A stretch of 64,000 nucleotides of DNA from Variovorax sp. OAS795 (GTDB lineage Bacteria > Pseudomonadota > Gammaproteobacteria > Burkholderiales > Burkholderiaceae_C): NCBI RefSeq assembly GCF_040546685.1, contig NZ_JBEPOH010000001.1:1922001-1986000 (forward strand), read 5' to 3'. This document shows, one piece after another, positions 56,396-64,000 of the stretch (the first letter of the stretch is position 1; every line of letters starts with the position of its first letter). The position numbers were made by a program, and so were the translations under genes. The notes under the pieces were generated by a model. The model was given only the letters and a program-made list of their open reading frames with translations, did no database searches and was not told the origin of the DNA.

Positions 56396-57298
56396 ATGAT
56401 CTTTCCGACCATCGATTCACTCTCCGCCGGCCTGGTGCAGGCCGGCTACTTTGCCGACCGCCGCCTGGCCACGGCCGTGTTCCTCGCGCTCAAGCTGCAG
56501 CGCCCGCTGCTGCTCGAGGGCGAACCCGGCGTCGGCAAGACCGAACTGGCCAAGGCACTGTCGACGGCGCTCAACCGCGAGTTGCTGCGCCTGCAGTGCT
56601 ACGACGGACTGGAGCAGCGCGAAGCGCTCTACGAATGGAACTACGCCGCGCAGCTCTTGCACATGCGCGCGGCGGAAGCGACGGGCGCGGCGCGCGACGT
56701 CGAAGCCGAGGTCTACCAGCCGCACTACCTGATCCGCCGCCCGCTGCTGCAGGCGCTGCAGACACCCGCGCCCGGTGCCGTGCTGCTGATCGACGAAGTG
56801 GACCGTGCCGACGAGCCCTTCGAGGCCTTCCTGCTCGAATACCTCGGCGAATACCAGGTCAGCATTCCCGAGCTCGGCACCGTGCGCGCCGTGGTGCCGC
56901 CTGTCACCATCCTCACCAGCAACCGCACGCGCGAGCTCAACGACGCGGTCAAGCGGCGCTGCCTCTATCACTGGCTCGACTACCCGGAGCGCGAACGCGA
57001 GCTCGCGATCGTTCGCGCCCAGGTGCCCGAGGCCGGCGAAAAGCTGTCGGCCCAGGTGGCGGCCTTTGTCGCCCGGCTGCGCGATGCGCCCTTCGTCAAT
57101 GCATTCCAGCGCGCACCCGGCATTGCCGAAAGCGTGGAGTGGGCGAGGGCGCTGATTGCGCTCGACACCGTCGAGCTCGACCCCGAAGTGGTGGTCGACA
57201 CCGCCGGCATCCTGTTCAAGCAGCGCGATGATGTGGCGGCACTCACGCGCGATCTGGCGACCGACCTGCTCAAGCCCGAGGAGCCGGTTGCGCCCTGA
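56396..57298 (+). CDS. MoxR-type AAA+ ATPase (CoxD-like)
   Basis: This 300-residue AAA+ protein has Walker A GEPGVGKT (42-49), the Walker B region AVLLIDEVDRADEPFEAFLLE, sensor 1 ILTSNRTREL and an arginine finger region DAVKRRCLYHW. CoxD-type ATPases act with the CoxE partner to insert the sulfurated active-site metal or to assemble the enzyme. The start MIFPTIDSLSAGLV is preferred over the GTG at 56363. It lies between structural genes and coxE-like genes, the typical maturation order. Confidence 0.9.
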   Translation: MIFPTIDSLSAGLVQAGYFADRRLATAVFLALKLQRPLLLEGEPGVGKTELAKALSTALNRELLRLQCYDGLEQREALYEWNYAAQLLHMRAAEATGAARDVEAEVYQPHYLIRRPLLQALQTPAPGAVLLIDEVDRADEPFEAFLLEYLGEYQVSIPELGTVRAVVPPVTILTSNRTRELNDAVKRRCLYHWLDYPERERELAIVRAQVPEAGEKLSAQVAAFVARLRDAPFVNAFQRAPGIAESVEWARALIALDTVELDPEVVVDTAGILFKQRDDVAALTRDLATDLLKPEEPVAP

Positions 57299-57322
57299 GC
57301 GCCGCGCACCGAGGCCGCCCGC

Positions 57323-58537
57323 ATGACCGGCATCCAGCAACTCGGCGACGTACGCAGCGGCAAGCTGGCCGGCAACATCACGGCCTTCGGCCGCGCGCTG
57401 CGCCGCGCCGGCGTGCGCACCGACGCCATGCGCATCGCGCTCGCGGCCGAGGCGGCCACCCTGGTGGGGGTGGAAAGCCGCCTCGACCTGAGTGCCGCGA
57501 TGGAAGCCGTGATGGTGAGCCGCGAGCAGGACCGCATGGTGTTCCGCGAGCTCTTCGATGCCTGGTTCCGCGACCCTGAATTGGCCAACAAGCTGCTCGC
57601 GCAGATGCTGCCGAGCGCCGAAGGAAAGGCCGAGCCCTCCAAGCGGCGCCCGCGCGTGCGCGAGGCGCTGAGCGCGCCGCGCGATCCGGCCCGGCCCGCC
57701 GCGCCCGCCAAGCCCGACAAGGAGGTCGAGTTCGATGCGGCCATGACGTCGAGCGACCGCCAGCGCCTGCAGCATGCGGATTTCAATGCGCTCGGCGCGG
57801 CCGAATACCGCCTGGTCGAACGGCTGGCGCGCGACATCGCCTTGCCCATCCCGTCGCTGCCGTCGCGCCGGCTGCGCGTGGCAGGCGACGCGGGCCAGCA
57901 GCATGCGCGCATGCACTGGCCCGGCGTGCTGCACGAGGCCGCGCGCACGGGCGGCGAGATCCTGCGCCTGCCCAAGCTGAGCCGCCGCGAGCAACCGCTG
58001 CCGCTCCTGGTGCTGGTCGATGTGTCGGGCTCGATGGAACGCTATGCAAGGCTGCTGCTGGCGTTCCTGCATGCATCGACCCGGCGGGCCGGCCGGCGCG
58101 ACGTGTTCGCGTTCGGCACCCGGCTCACCGACCTTACGCCCGCCTTCAGGCTGGCCGACACCGACGCCATGCTGGGCGCGGCCAGCCTCGCCATCGACGA
58201 TTTTGCCGGCGGTACGCGGCTCGGCAGCTCGCTGGCCGAACTGCGCTGTGCGCATGCGCGCCGGCTCACGGGCCGCCGCACGCTGGTGCTGGTGATCAGC
58301 GACGGCCTCGACACCGGCGAACCCGCGCTGCTCGAGAGCGAACTGCTCTGGCTCAAGCGCCATTCGCGCCGCTTGCTGTGGCTCAACCCGCTGCTGCGTT
58401 TCGAGGGCTACGCCCCTTTGGCGCGTGGGGCCAGCGTGCTGCACCGCCATGCAGACGCGATGCTCGCGGTCCACAATCTCGGTGCCCTCGAACAGCTGGC
58501 TGCCAGCCTTGCCGCGCTCATGCGGTCCAGCCGATAG
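57323..58537 (+). CDS. VWA domain protein (CoxE-like)
   Basis: This 404-residue protein has a C-terminal von Willebrand A domain with the metal-ion-dependent adhesion site VDVSGSMERY (D233, S235, S237). The N-terminal region is helical and family-specific. CoxE works with the MoxR ATPase in maturation of the molybdenum enzyme. It lies 24 bases after that gene. The length is normal and no motif is missing. Confidence 0.9.
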   Translation: MTGIQQLGDVRSGKLAGNITAFGRALRRAGVRTDAMRIALAAEAATLVGVESRLDLSAAMEAVMVSREQDRMVFRELFDAWFRDPELANKLLAQMLPSAEGKAEPSKRRPRVREALSAPRDPARPAAPAKPDKEVEFDAAMTSSDRQRLQHADFNALGAAEYRLVERLARDIALPIPSLPSRRLRVAGDAGQQHARMHWPGVLHEAARTGGEILRLPKLSRREQPLPLLVLVDVSGSMERYARLLLAFLHASTRRAGRRDVFAFGTRLTDLTPAFRLADTDAMLGAASLAIDDFAGGTRLGSSLAELRCAHARRLTGRRTLVLVISDGLDTGEPALLESELLWLKRHSRRLLWLNPLLRFEGYAPLARGASVLHRHADAMLAVHNLGALEQLAASLAALMRSSR

Positions 58538-58570
58538 CGCCTCACAGAAAATACAAAAGGAAACTCCATC

Positions 58571-59209
58571 ATGGAAATGCTCGGCAATCGCCGTCTCGGC
58601 ATCACGCAGCAACAGGCCTGGGAAGCGCTCAACGATCCCGAGACGCTCAAGAAATGCATCCCCGGCTGCGACAAGTTCGAGCTCACGGGCGACAACCAGT
58701 ACAGCGTGGCGCTCGCGGTCAAGATCGGCCCCGTGTCGGCCAAGTTCAACGGCAAGGTGGCGCTGTCTGACATCGTCGCGCCCGACGGCTACAAGCTCAC
58801 CTTCGAGGGCCAGGGCGGCGTGGCGGGGTTTGCCAAGGGTTCGTCCAGCGTGACGCTGCGGCCGCTGGACGGCGCTGCCGCCGCGCCGCCGGCAGGCGAC
58901 GGTGCCGATGCCGCACCTTCGCCGGCCGGGTGCGAACTCGACTACACCGTGCAGGCGCAGGTCGGCGGCAAGATCGCCCAGCTGGGCCAGCGCCTCATCG
59001 ACGGCGCCGCCAAGTCGACCGCCGACGATTTCTTCAAGCGCTTCGAAGCGGAAATGCAGAGCCGCTACGGCCCGCCGCCAGCCGCGGCTGAAGCGGTGGC
59101 CGAAGCCCCCGCCGAGAAGGCGGGCGTCATGTCCGGCTTCATGAAGAAGATCGGCCTCGGCAAGAAGGACGACAAGGACGCGTCCGCCGCACCGGACGAC
59201 GCGAGCTGA
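58571..59209 (+). CDS. SRPBCC family protein (CoxG-like)
   Basis: This 212-residue protein has an N-terminal CoxG-type START-like domain (MEMLGNRRLGITQQQAWEAL, then LKKCIPGCDKFELTGDNQYS). Its C-terminus is Ala/Pro-rich with a short hydrophobic-basic end (VMSGFMKKIGLGKKD). CoxG proteins attach CO dehydrogenase to the membrane, and the C-terminal extension could be the anchor. A role as membrane recruiter is therefore likely. It lies 33 bases after the CoxE-like gene. Confidence 0.9.
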   Translation: MEMLGNRRLGITQQQAWEALNDPETLKKCIPGCDKFELTGDNQYSVALAVKIGPVSAKFNGKVALSDIVAPDGYKLTFEGQGGVAGFAKGSSSVTLRPLDGAAAAPPAGDGADAAPSPAGCELDYTVQAQVGGKIAQLGQRLIDGAAKSTADDFFKRFEAEMQSRYGPPPAAAEAVAEAPAEKAGVMSGFMKKIGLGKKDDKDASAAPDDAS

Positions 59210-59225
59210 GGACACGAAACACGCC

Positions 59226-60248
59226 ATGGAAAATCTCGACGTCATGGTGCTGCGCACGCTGCGCGACTGGCGGCAGGCCGGCAAGCGCGCGCTGCTGACC
59301 ACGGTGGTGCGCACCTGGGGCTCGTCGCCGCGGCCGGTCGGCTCGATCATGGCCCTGGCGGACGACGGCGCGGTGGTGGGCTCGGTTTCCGGCGGCTGCA
59401 TCGAGGACGACCTGATCGCCCGCTACAGCCACGCGCATGGCAATGGCGAAGAGGTGCCGCCGGGCACCCCGCCTGCACTCGCCAAGTACGGCATCACGGC
59501 CGACGAGGCGCATCGCTTCGGGCTGCCCTGCGGCGGCACGCTGGAGCTGCTGCTCGAGTACGACCCCGACGCGGCCTCGCTCGACACGCTGGTGGCGGCG
59601 CTCAAGCAGGGCAAGCTCATGCAGCGCACGGTTGCGCTCGCGACCGGCGCCGTGCGCCTGGCCGAGGCGACCGCGCCCGACGAACTCAAGGTGAACGACA
59701 CCGAGCTCACCAACACCTTCGGCCCCGAGTACCGCATGCTGCTGATCGGCGCCGGACAGCTGGCCGAATACCTCGCGACGATGGCCAAGTTCAGCGGCTT
59801 TGCCGTGACGCTGTGCGATCCGCGCGCGGAGTACCGCACCGCATGGTCGCTGCCCGGCGTGGAGATCACCACCGAGATGCCGGACGACGCGGTGATGGCC
59901 TTCAAGCCCGACCGGCGCAGCTGCGTGGTCGCGCTCACGCACGACCCGAAGCTCGACGACCTGGCGCTGCTCGAGGCATTGCAGAGCGAAGCGTTCTACG
60001 TCGGCGCCATCGGCTCGCGCCGCAATGCGGAGGCCCGGCGCGACCGCATGATCGAGCACTTCGGCCAGACGCCCGAATCGCTCGCGCGGCTGCGCGGCCC
60101 CATCGGCATCTACATCGGCAGCAAGACGCCGCCCGAGATCGCGGTGAGCGTGATGGCGGAGATTCTCGCGGTGAAGAACGCGGTCACGCTGCCGCGCGAA
60201 ATGGAAGTGGCGCGGGCCAAGGGCATGCAGCAGCTCGCGATGAGCTGA
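59226..60248 (+). CDS. XdhC/CoxI family maturation protein
   Basis: This 340-residue protein has an N-terminal XdhC/CoxI domain (LRTLRDWRQAGKRALLTTVV, SVSGGCIEDDLIARYSHAHG, GLPCGGTLELLLEY with C for sulfur transfer). A C-terminal Rossmann domain has LIGAGQLAEYLATMAKFSGF. XdhC binds molybdenum cofactor and delivers its sulfurated form to the apo-enzyme. It is the last gene of the operon and lies 16 bases after the CoxG-like gene. It converges on the Mrp operon with a 22-base gap. Confidence 0.92.
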   Translation: MENLDVMVLRTLRDWRQAGKRALLTTVVRTWGSSPRPVGSIMALADDGAVVGSVSGGCIEDDLIARYSHAHGNGEEVPPGTPPALAKYGITADEAHRFGLPCGGTLELLLEYDPDAASLDTLVAALKQGKLMQRTVALATGAVRLAEATAPDELKVNDTELTNTFGPEYRMLLIGAGQLAEYLATMAKFSGFAVTLCDPRAEYRTAWSLPGVEITTEMPDDAVMAFKPDRRSCVVALTHDPKLDDLALLEALQSEAFYVGAIGSRRNAEARRDRMIEHFGQTPESLARLRGPIGIYIGSKTPPEIAVSVMAEILAVKNAVTLPREMEVARAKGMQQLAMS

Positions 60249-60270
60249 ACGGGCCGCCGGTCCGGCCGCG

Positions 60271-60630
60271 TCAGTCGGCCGACTTCGCCGCGGGCGGCAC
60301 GTCGCCGCCCTTTTGCCGTTCCCGGAACAGCGCGGCGCGCATCAGGAAGATGGTGGTGATGGGCGCGGTGAGCGCGATGAAAAGCACGATCAGCACGGCG
60401 TGCAGGAAGAGGCTGTAGCCCTGCACCGAGAAGTACACGATGGTGGCGATGGTCATGCACCACACGCCCGCCGTGGAACCGAGCGTCGGTGCGTGGATGC
60501 GGCGGAAGAAGGTGGGCAGGCGCACGAGGCCGAAGGATCCGATGGCCGCAAAGGCCGCGCCGAGCACCGCAAATACTGCGGTGACGATTTCCGCCCAAAG
60601 CGGCAGCGGACCGACGATGAAATCGCTCAT
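60271..60630 (-). CDS. mrpG: Mrp-type cation/proton antiporter subunit G
   Basis: This 119-residue subunit has three helices and the MrpG/PhaG motifs AVFAVLGAAFAAIGSFGLVR and FFRRIHAPTLGSTAGVWCMT. It is the last gene of the operon. Its start overlaps the MrpF stop by four bases. MrpG is essential for assembly of the full complex, which exchanges Na+ or K+ for protons across the cytoplasmic membrane. The C-terminal tail is basic and cytoplasmic. Confidence 0.93.
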   Translation of the reverse strand: MSDFIVGPLPLWAEIVTAVFAVLGAAFAAIGSFGLVRLPTFFRRIHAPTLGSTAGVWCMTIATIVYFSVQGYSLFLHAVLIVLFIALTAPITTIFLMRAALFRERQKGGDVPPAAKSAD

Positions 60631-60905
60631 TCGATCACCTCCCCCCGCAGCAGAAACTTCGCCATGGCCGTCGATCCCACGAAGCCGAACAGCGCCGTGA
60701 GCATGGCCGCCTCGAAGTACACGTTGCTCGCATACACGATGCCCAGCACCAGCATCATCAGCATGCCGTTGATGTAGAGGCAGTCCAGCGCCATCACGCG
60801 GTCTTGCGCAGTCGGGCCGATGAGCAGGCGGGCGAGTGCGCAGAGCATGGCCACGGCGAGCAGCAGCAGCGCGAGCTTCAAGGCCCAGAAAAGTACCGGC
60901 GTCAT
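60627..60905 (-). CDS. mrpF: Mrp-type cation/proton antiporter subunit F
   Basis: This 92-residue subunit has three helices and the MrpF motif LLIGPTAQDRVMALDCLYIN, with the essential Asp region. It starts at MTPVLFWALKLALLLL and overlaps both MrpE and MrpG genes by four bases. The length is normal. Confidence 0.93.
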   Translation of the reverse strand: MTPVLFWALKLALLLLAVAMLCALARLLIGPTAQDRVMALDCLYINGMLMMLVLGIVYASNVYFEAAMLTALFGFVGSTAMAKFLLRGEVIE

Positions 60906-61393
60906 GATTCGAAGATCTCCATCAAGGGTCGCTCGTAGCGCGCTTTGATCTGGGCGATGAAGGCGGCTTCGTCGTCGACGTCGAACACATGGATCAGCAG
61001 CGCACTGCTGTCGAACGAAATCTCTCCCCAGGCGGTGCCCGGTGTCAGGCACATGATCATGGCCAGCACCGCGAGTCCGTTCGGGTCGCGCAGGTCCAGC
61101 GGCACGTTCACGAACTTCGACGCGATGCGCGAGGTGCGGCGCGTCAGCAGCCGCCGGGCCACGAAGAGCGCCGAGTGCAGCATGTCCGCCGAGGCCCGGC
61201 CCGCGAGCCGCAGCGCCACCCAGGGCTTGCGCATGCGAACGGCAGCGGGCCGCAAGCCCCTGGTGAGCAGCGGTACGGCAATGGCCAGCACCAAGGCCGA
61301 TGCCAGCGTGGCAGCATCGAGCGACTGGTTGAGCAACAGCCAGACGGCAAACAGCGCCATCGACAGCGGCGGAGAAGGCAGCCAGCGCTTCAC
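60902..61393 (-). CDS. mrpE: Mrp-type cation/proton antiporter subunit E
   Basis: This 163-residue subunit has two or three N-terminal helices (SMALFAVWLLLNQSLDAATL, then a second hydrophobic run) and a cytoplasmic beta-rich domain. The family segment FVNVPLDLRDPNGLAVLAMI and LTPGTAWGEI is present. The start is GTG, overlapping the MrpD stop as GTGA. It ends ERPLMEIFES. Confidence 0.92.
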   Translation of the reverse strand: MKRWLPSPPLSMALFAVWLLLNQSLDAATLASALVLAIAVPLLTRGLRPAAVRMRKPWVALRLAGRASADMLHSALFVARRLLTRRTSRIASKFVNVPLDLRDPNGLAVLAMIMCLTPGTAWGEISFDSSALLIHVFDVDDEAAFIAQIKARYERPLMEIFES

Positions 61394-63096
61394 GGGGCCA
61401 CGCCTTTCGCCGGTGCCGCTACCGGATTGGGTACCTGCCGCGCATTCATCACGGCATTGCGATAGGCCGCGGGCGCGTGCAGCCCTTCCGCGGTGATGAA
61501 CGCGTGGCGCATGACGGGGCCGGCCCATACCGTCAGGGCGACGCAGGCCGCGAGCAGGCCCGCCACGGGCAGCACTTCGAGCAACGGCAGCGCGGGCATC
61601 GTGGGATGAGGCTGGGTCCAGAAATGGCGAATGCCGGTGCGGCTCAGCGCAATCAGGGCCAGGAAGCCCGAGGCGATCAGCAGCGCGAGAAAGATCCATG
61701 CCGCCGTGGAGGTGCCGCTGGTCACGAAGGCACCCGAGAGCATGGCGAACTTGCCGACGAAGCCCGAGAGGGGCGGCAGCCCCGCGAGCAGCAGGGTGCA
61801 GCCGATGAAGCTCAGGCCCAGGAACGCGACGCCGGCCGGGATGGCGCGGCCATAGAGCGCCTGCGCTTCGTCGTCGAGGTTCACGTCGTCGAGCACGCGC
61901 AGGTCTTCCGCCAGGAACGGCGCGTTGCCCGCCTGCTCGTGCGGCGCGACGCTCTGGCCGGCGTTGCGCCAGCGTTCGATCATGTCGGTCAACAGGAAAA
62001 ATGCGCTCACGGCCAGCGTCGAACTCAACAGGTAATAGAGCGCGCCGGCCCACACGGCCGGTTCCCCGAGGCCGATGGCCGCGAGCAGTGTGCCGGCCGA
62101 GACGAGCACGCTGAATCCCGCCAGGTTGGAGAGCCGCTGGGTGCCCACGATGCCGAGCGCGCCCGCAAACAGCGTGGCCAGCCCGATCGCGATGAGGGCG
62201 GACTGTCCGAAGGCGGCGGAGCTGCCGGCATCGGGTGCGAAGAGCAGGGTCCAGAGCCGCAGCAGCGTATAGATGCCCAGCTTGGTCAGCAGCGCGAAGA
62301 CGGCGCCCACCGGCGACACCGCTGCGCTGTACGCCGGCACCAGCCAGAAGTTGAGCGGCCAGGCGCCGGCCTTGGCGAAGAAGGCGGTCGCGAGGATGGC
62401 GGCGGCCGCATGCACCAGGCCGCGATCGGCGGGTGCGAGTTCGGCGATGCGCAGGCTCAGGTCGGCCATGTTGAGCGTGCCGGTCACGCCGTAGAGCAGG
62501 GCCGCGCCGATCAGGAAGAGCGACGACGCCGCCAGGTTGATGGCGATGTAGTGAAGCCCCGCCTGCACGCGCAGCCGGCCCGAGCCATGCAGCAGCAGGC
62601 CGTAGGAGGCCGCGAGCATCACCTCGAAGAAGACGAAGAGATTGAACAGGTCGCCCGTGAGGAAGGCGCCGTTCAGGCCCATGAGCTGCAGCTGCAGCAG
62701 CGGATGGAAGTGCACGCCGGCGCGGTCCCAGCGCGAAGTGGAATAGATCGAGGCCGCGAAGGCGACCACGCCGGTGAGTGCCACCATCATGGTCGACAGC
62801 CGGTCGGCCACCAGCACGATGCCGAAGGGCGCCTGCCAGTTGCCGGGCAGGTAGATGCCGATCGATCCGGGGCCGTCGCCGGTGTCGGGCGCGTTCACCC
62901 AGCGCAGCAGCGCGAGGGCCGCCAGCAGACCCACCAGCCCCGAGGCCACGCTCAAGGCCGACTTGGTGCGGCGTCGCCTTTCGCCCAGCAGCAGCATCAA
63001 GGCCGCCGTGAACAGCGGCACGAGGATCGGCACCGCCACGAGGTGCGGCATGCTGAAGTCGAGCAGACGGTCGAGCAGTTGCAGCAGCGCCGTCAT
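61390..63096 (-). CDS. mrpD: Mrp-type cation/proton antiporter subunit D
   Basis: This 568-residue subunit is related to respiratory complex I NuoM/NuoN, with about 14 helices. Key elements are GVVAFAASIYSTSRWDRAGV, LTGDLFNLFVFFEVMLAASY with the conserved glutamate, and the Lys-bearing helix FFAKAGAWPLNFWLVPAYSA. It forms the proton-translocating part with subunit A. An inserted hydrophilic loop around EQAGNAPFLAEDLRVLDDVN makes it longer than the usual 500. Start and stop overlap the neighbouring mrpC and mrpE genes. Confidence 0.94.
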   Translation of the reverse strand: MTALLQLLDRLLDFSMPHLVAVPILVPLFTAALMLLLGERRRRTKSALSVASGLVGLLAALALLRWVNAPDTGDGPGSIGIYLPGNWQAPFGIVLVADRLSTMMVALTGVVAFAASIYSTSRWDRAGVHFHPLLQLQLMGLNGAFLTGDLFNLFVFFEVMLAASYGLLLHGSGRLRVQAGLHYIAINLAASSLFLIGAALLYGVTGTLNMADLSLRIAELAPADRGLVHAAAAILATAFFAKAGAWPLNFWLVPAYSAAVSPVGAVFALLTKLGIYTLLRLWTLLFAPDAGSSAAFGQSALIAIGLATLFAGALGIVGTQRLSNLAGFSVLVSAGTLLAAIGLGEPAVWAGALYYLLSSTLAVSAFFLLTDMIERWRNAGQSVAPHEQAGNAPFLAEDLRVLDDVNLDDEAQALYGRAIPAGVAFLGLSFIGCTLLLAGLPPLSGFVGKFAMLSGAFVTSGTSTAAWIFLALLIASGFLALIALSRTGIRHFWTQPHPTMPALPLLEVLPVAGLLAACVALTVWAGPVMRHAFITAEGLHAPAAYRNAVMNARQVPNPVAAPAKGVAP

Positions 63097-63446
63097 TCCG
63101 CCGCCTCCTGCCGCTCTTCGCCGTCGACGTGGTCGGTGCCGGTAAGGCCGCGCGAGGCGAGCAGCACCACGAGGAACAGGGCCGTCATCGCAAAGCCGAT
63201 GACGATGGCCGTCAGCACAAGGGCCTGCGGCATCGGGTCGGCGGTGTTCGCGAGCGTGGCGGTGAAGCCTTTGACCAGCACCGGTTCGCTGTCGTACTTG
63301 AGCCGGCCCATGCTGAAGATGAACAGGTTGACGGCGTACGAGATGAGCGTGAGGCCCATGATCACCTGGAAGGTGCGCGGGCGCAGCAGCAGGTACACGC
63401 CCGAGCCGGTGAGCACGCCGATGGCGAGTGCGAGCACGATCTCCAT
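63093..63446 (-). CDS. mrpC: Mrp-type cation/proton antiporter subunit C
   Basis: This 117-residue subunit is related to NuoK, with three helices and the motifs GSGVYLLLRPRTFQVIMGLT and LISYAVNLFIFSMG. Its start ATG overlaps the MrpA stop by one base (TGATG), and its stop overlaps the mrpD start. The C-terminal tail is acidic and hydrophilic. Confidence 0.94.
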   Translation of the reverse strand: MEIVLALAIGVLTGSGVYLLLRPRTFQVIMGLTLISYAVNLFIFSMGRLKYDSEPVLVKGFTATLANTADPMPQALVLTAIVIGFAMTALFLVVLLASRGLTGTDHVDGEERQEAAE

Positions 63447-64000
63447 CAGTGCACGCCCTCCACGGCCTCGGACTGCGCGCGTGCCTCTTTTTCGCGCTGC
63501 TCGTCGGCCCAGCGGTGGCTCCGGATGGATTGGTGCGCCAGTGCGGTGAGGATCAGCATGGTGGCGCCGAGCACCAGCGCGAACACGCCGATGTCGAAGA
63601 AGAGCGCACTCGGCACATGCAGCTCGCCCAGCACCGGAAGGTGCAGGTGCGCGGTGTGCGTGGTCATGAACGGGTAGCCGAACAGCACCGCGCCGCTGCC
63701 GGTGGCCAGCGCAAGCAGCAGGCCGACGGCGATCCAGCGCCGCGGGTAGATGCGCAGGTGCTCTTCCACCCATTCGGTGCCCGAGACGATGAACTGCAAG
63801 AGCAGCGCCACCGACATCACCAGCCCCGCGACGAATCCGCCGCCCGGTGCGTTGTGCCCGCGCATGAAGAAGTACACCGACACCAGCACCGCGAGCGGCA
63901 GCAGCAGCCGCACCAGCACCGCCGGCACCATCAGGTAGCCCACGGCCGTGTCCTTGGCCAGGCGCGGGTTCAGGAGGTCGCTGCTTCCGTCGTCGGCCTG
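63446..64000 (-). CDS. mrpA: Mrp-type cation/proton antiporter subunit A/B fusion, C-terminal part
   Basis: This frame is open to the right window edge and reads in through LLNPRLAKDTAVGYLMVPAV, the junction between the NuoL-like MrpA and the MrpB-like domain. GHNAPGGGFVAGLVMSVALL and the following helices belong to the MrpB part. The gene is therefore the 3' end of a fused A/B subunit; 185 residues lie inside the window. In many proteobacteria the A and B subunits are fused in this way. The N-terminal proton-pumping domain and promoter are outside the window. Confidence 0.93.
   Translation of the reverse strand, partial: QADDGSSDLLNPRLAKDTAVGYLMVPAVLVRLLLPLAVLVSVYFFMRGHNAPGGGFVAGLVMSVALLLQFIVSGTEWVEEHLRIYPRRWIAVGLLLALATGSGAVLFGYPFMTTHTAHLHLPVLGELHVPSALFFDIGVFALVLGATMLILTALAHQSIRSHRWADEQREKEARAQSEAVEGVH

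Noticed and set aside
56417..59401. Open minus-strand frame of 994 codons
   Set aside because: It is antisense to the CoxD, CoxE and CoxG-like genes, which have clear motifs and overlapping operon structure. Long antisense frames are expected in GC-rich DNA.
61477..63549. Open plus-strand frame of 690 codons
   Set aside because: It is the shadow of mrpD and mrpC; composition is Gln/Arg/Glu-rich without any domain.

Overview
The window is a GC-rich, gene-dense chromosomal segment of a Gram-negative betaproteobacterium of the order Burkholderiales. Gene content and protein character fit Comamonadaceae, most probably Variovorax or a close relative. This assignment rests on protein family and synteny recognition, not on a 16S or database match. 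No rRNA, tRNA, CRISPR array, insertion sequence, prophage or integrase was seen, and no gap between genes exceeds 300 bases. The segment reads as stable core genome mixed with metabolic transport modules.

Layout. At 1-7.2 kb there is a DUF2339/DUF3999 membrane pair (the first cut by the window edge), then a minus-strand operon of a DUF2782 protein, homoserine kinase ThrB and a BPSS1780-type membrane protein. It diverges from polA at 7.3-10.2 kb. At 10.2-15.5 kb lie an exported M20 carboxypeptidase, a LysR regulator, a DadA-like D-amino acid dehydrogenase, an acidic-amino-acid binding protein and an Asp/Glu racemase, together suggesting salvage of D-amino acids. At 15.6-17.9 kb are an exported dienelactone-hydrolase-like enzyme, a His-rich ZIP transporter and a very acidic small protein. 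At 17.9-19.9 kb a DAO-family flavoenzyme diverges from an XRE-cupin regulator over three matching palindromes. At 20.0-26.2 kb seven minus-strand genes run together: a Rieske oxygenase, an EamA exporter, a sulfurtransferase and a four-gene Zrg-like ABC cluster.

At 26.5-29.6 kb is the isoprenoid operon xseB-ispA-dxs. At 29.7-33.5 kb a TRAP binding protein converges on its probable DctQM permeases, with a small PH-like membrane protein between them. At 33.6-40.8 kb are an EgtB/SenA-like enzyme lacking one expected iron-ligand histidine, an MFS carrier, a ModE-like regulator, an omega-amino acid:pyruvate aminotransferase with a divergent LysR gene, and a FadR-type regulator. The last diverges from a Liv-type ABC importer operon (41.0-45.6 kb) that continues into a carbamoyl-amidohydrolase and an M81 peptidase (to 48.3 kb).

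At 48.4-50.7 kb is a TupBCA tungstate importer behind a perfect palindrome. At 51.2-60.2 kb is a GAF/PAS/Fis regulator divergent from a complete molybdenum hydroxylase operon (CoxSLM-like structural genes, CoxD/E/G-like and XdhC maturation genes). The window closes with a minus-strand Mrp-type cation/proton antiporter operon (G, F, E, D, C and the C-terminal end of a fused A/B subunit).

The features most worth following are the three-palindrome operator of the XRE-cupin regulator, the orphan SenA-like enzyme with a His-to-Arg change at a metal ligand, the sulfurtransferase-Zrg operon, and the tungstate transporter beside a form II molybdenum hydroxylase.
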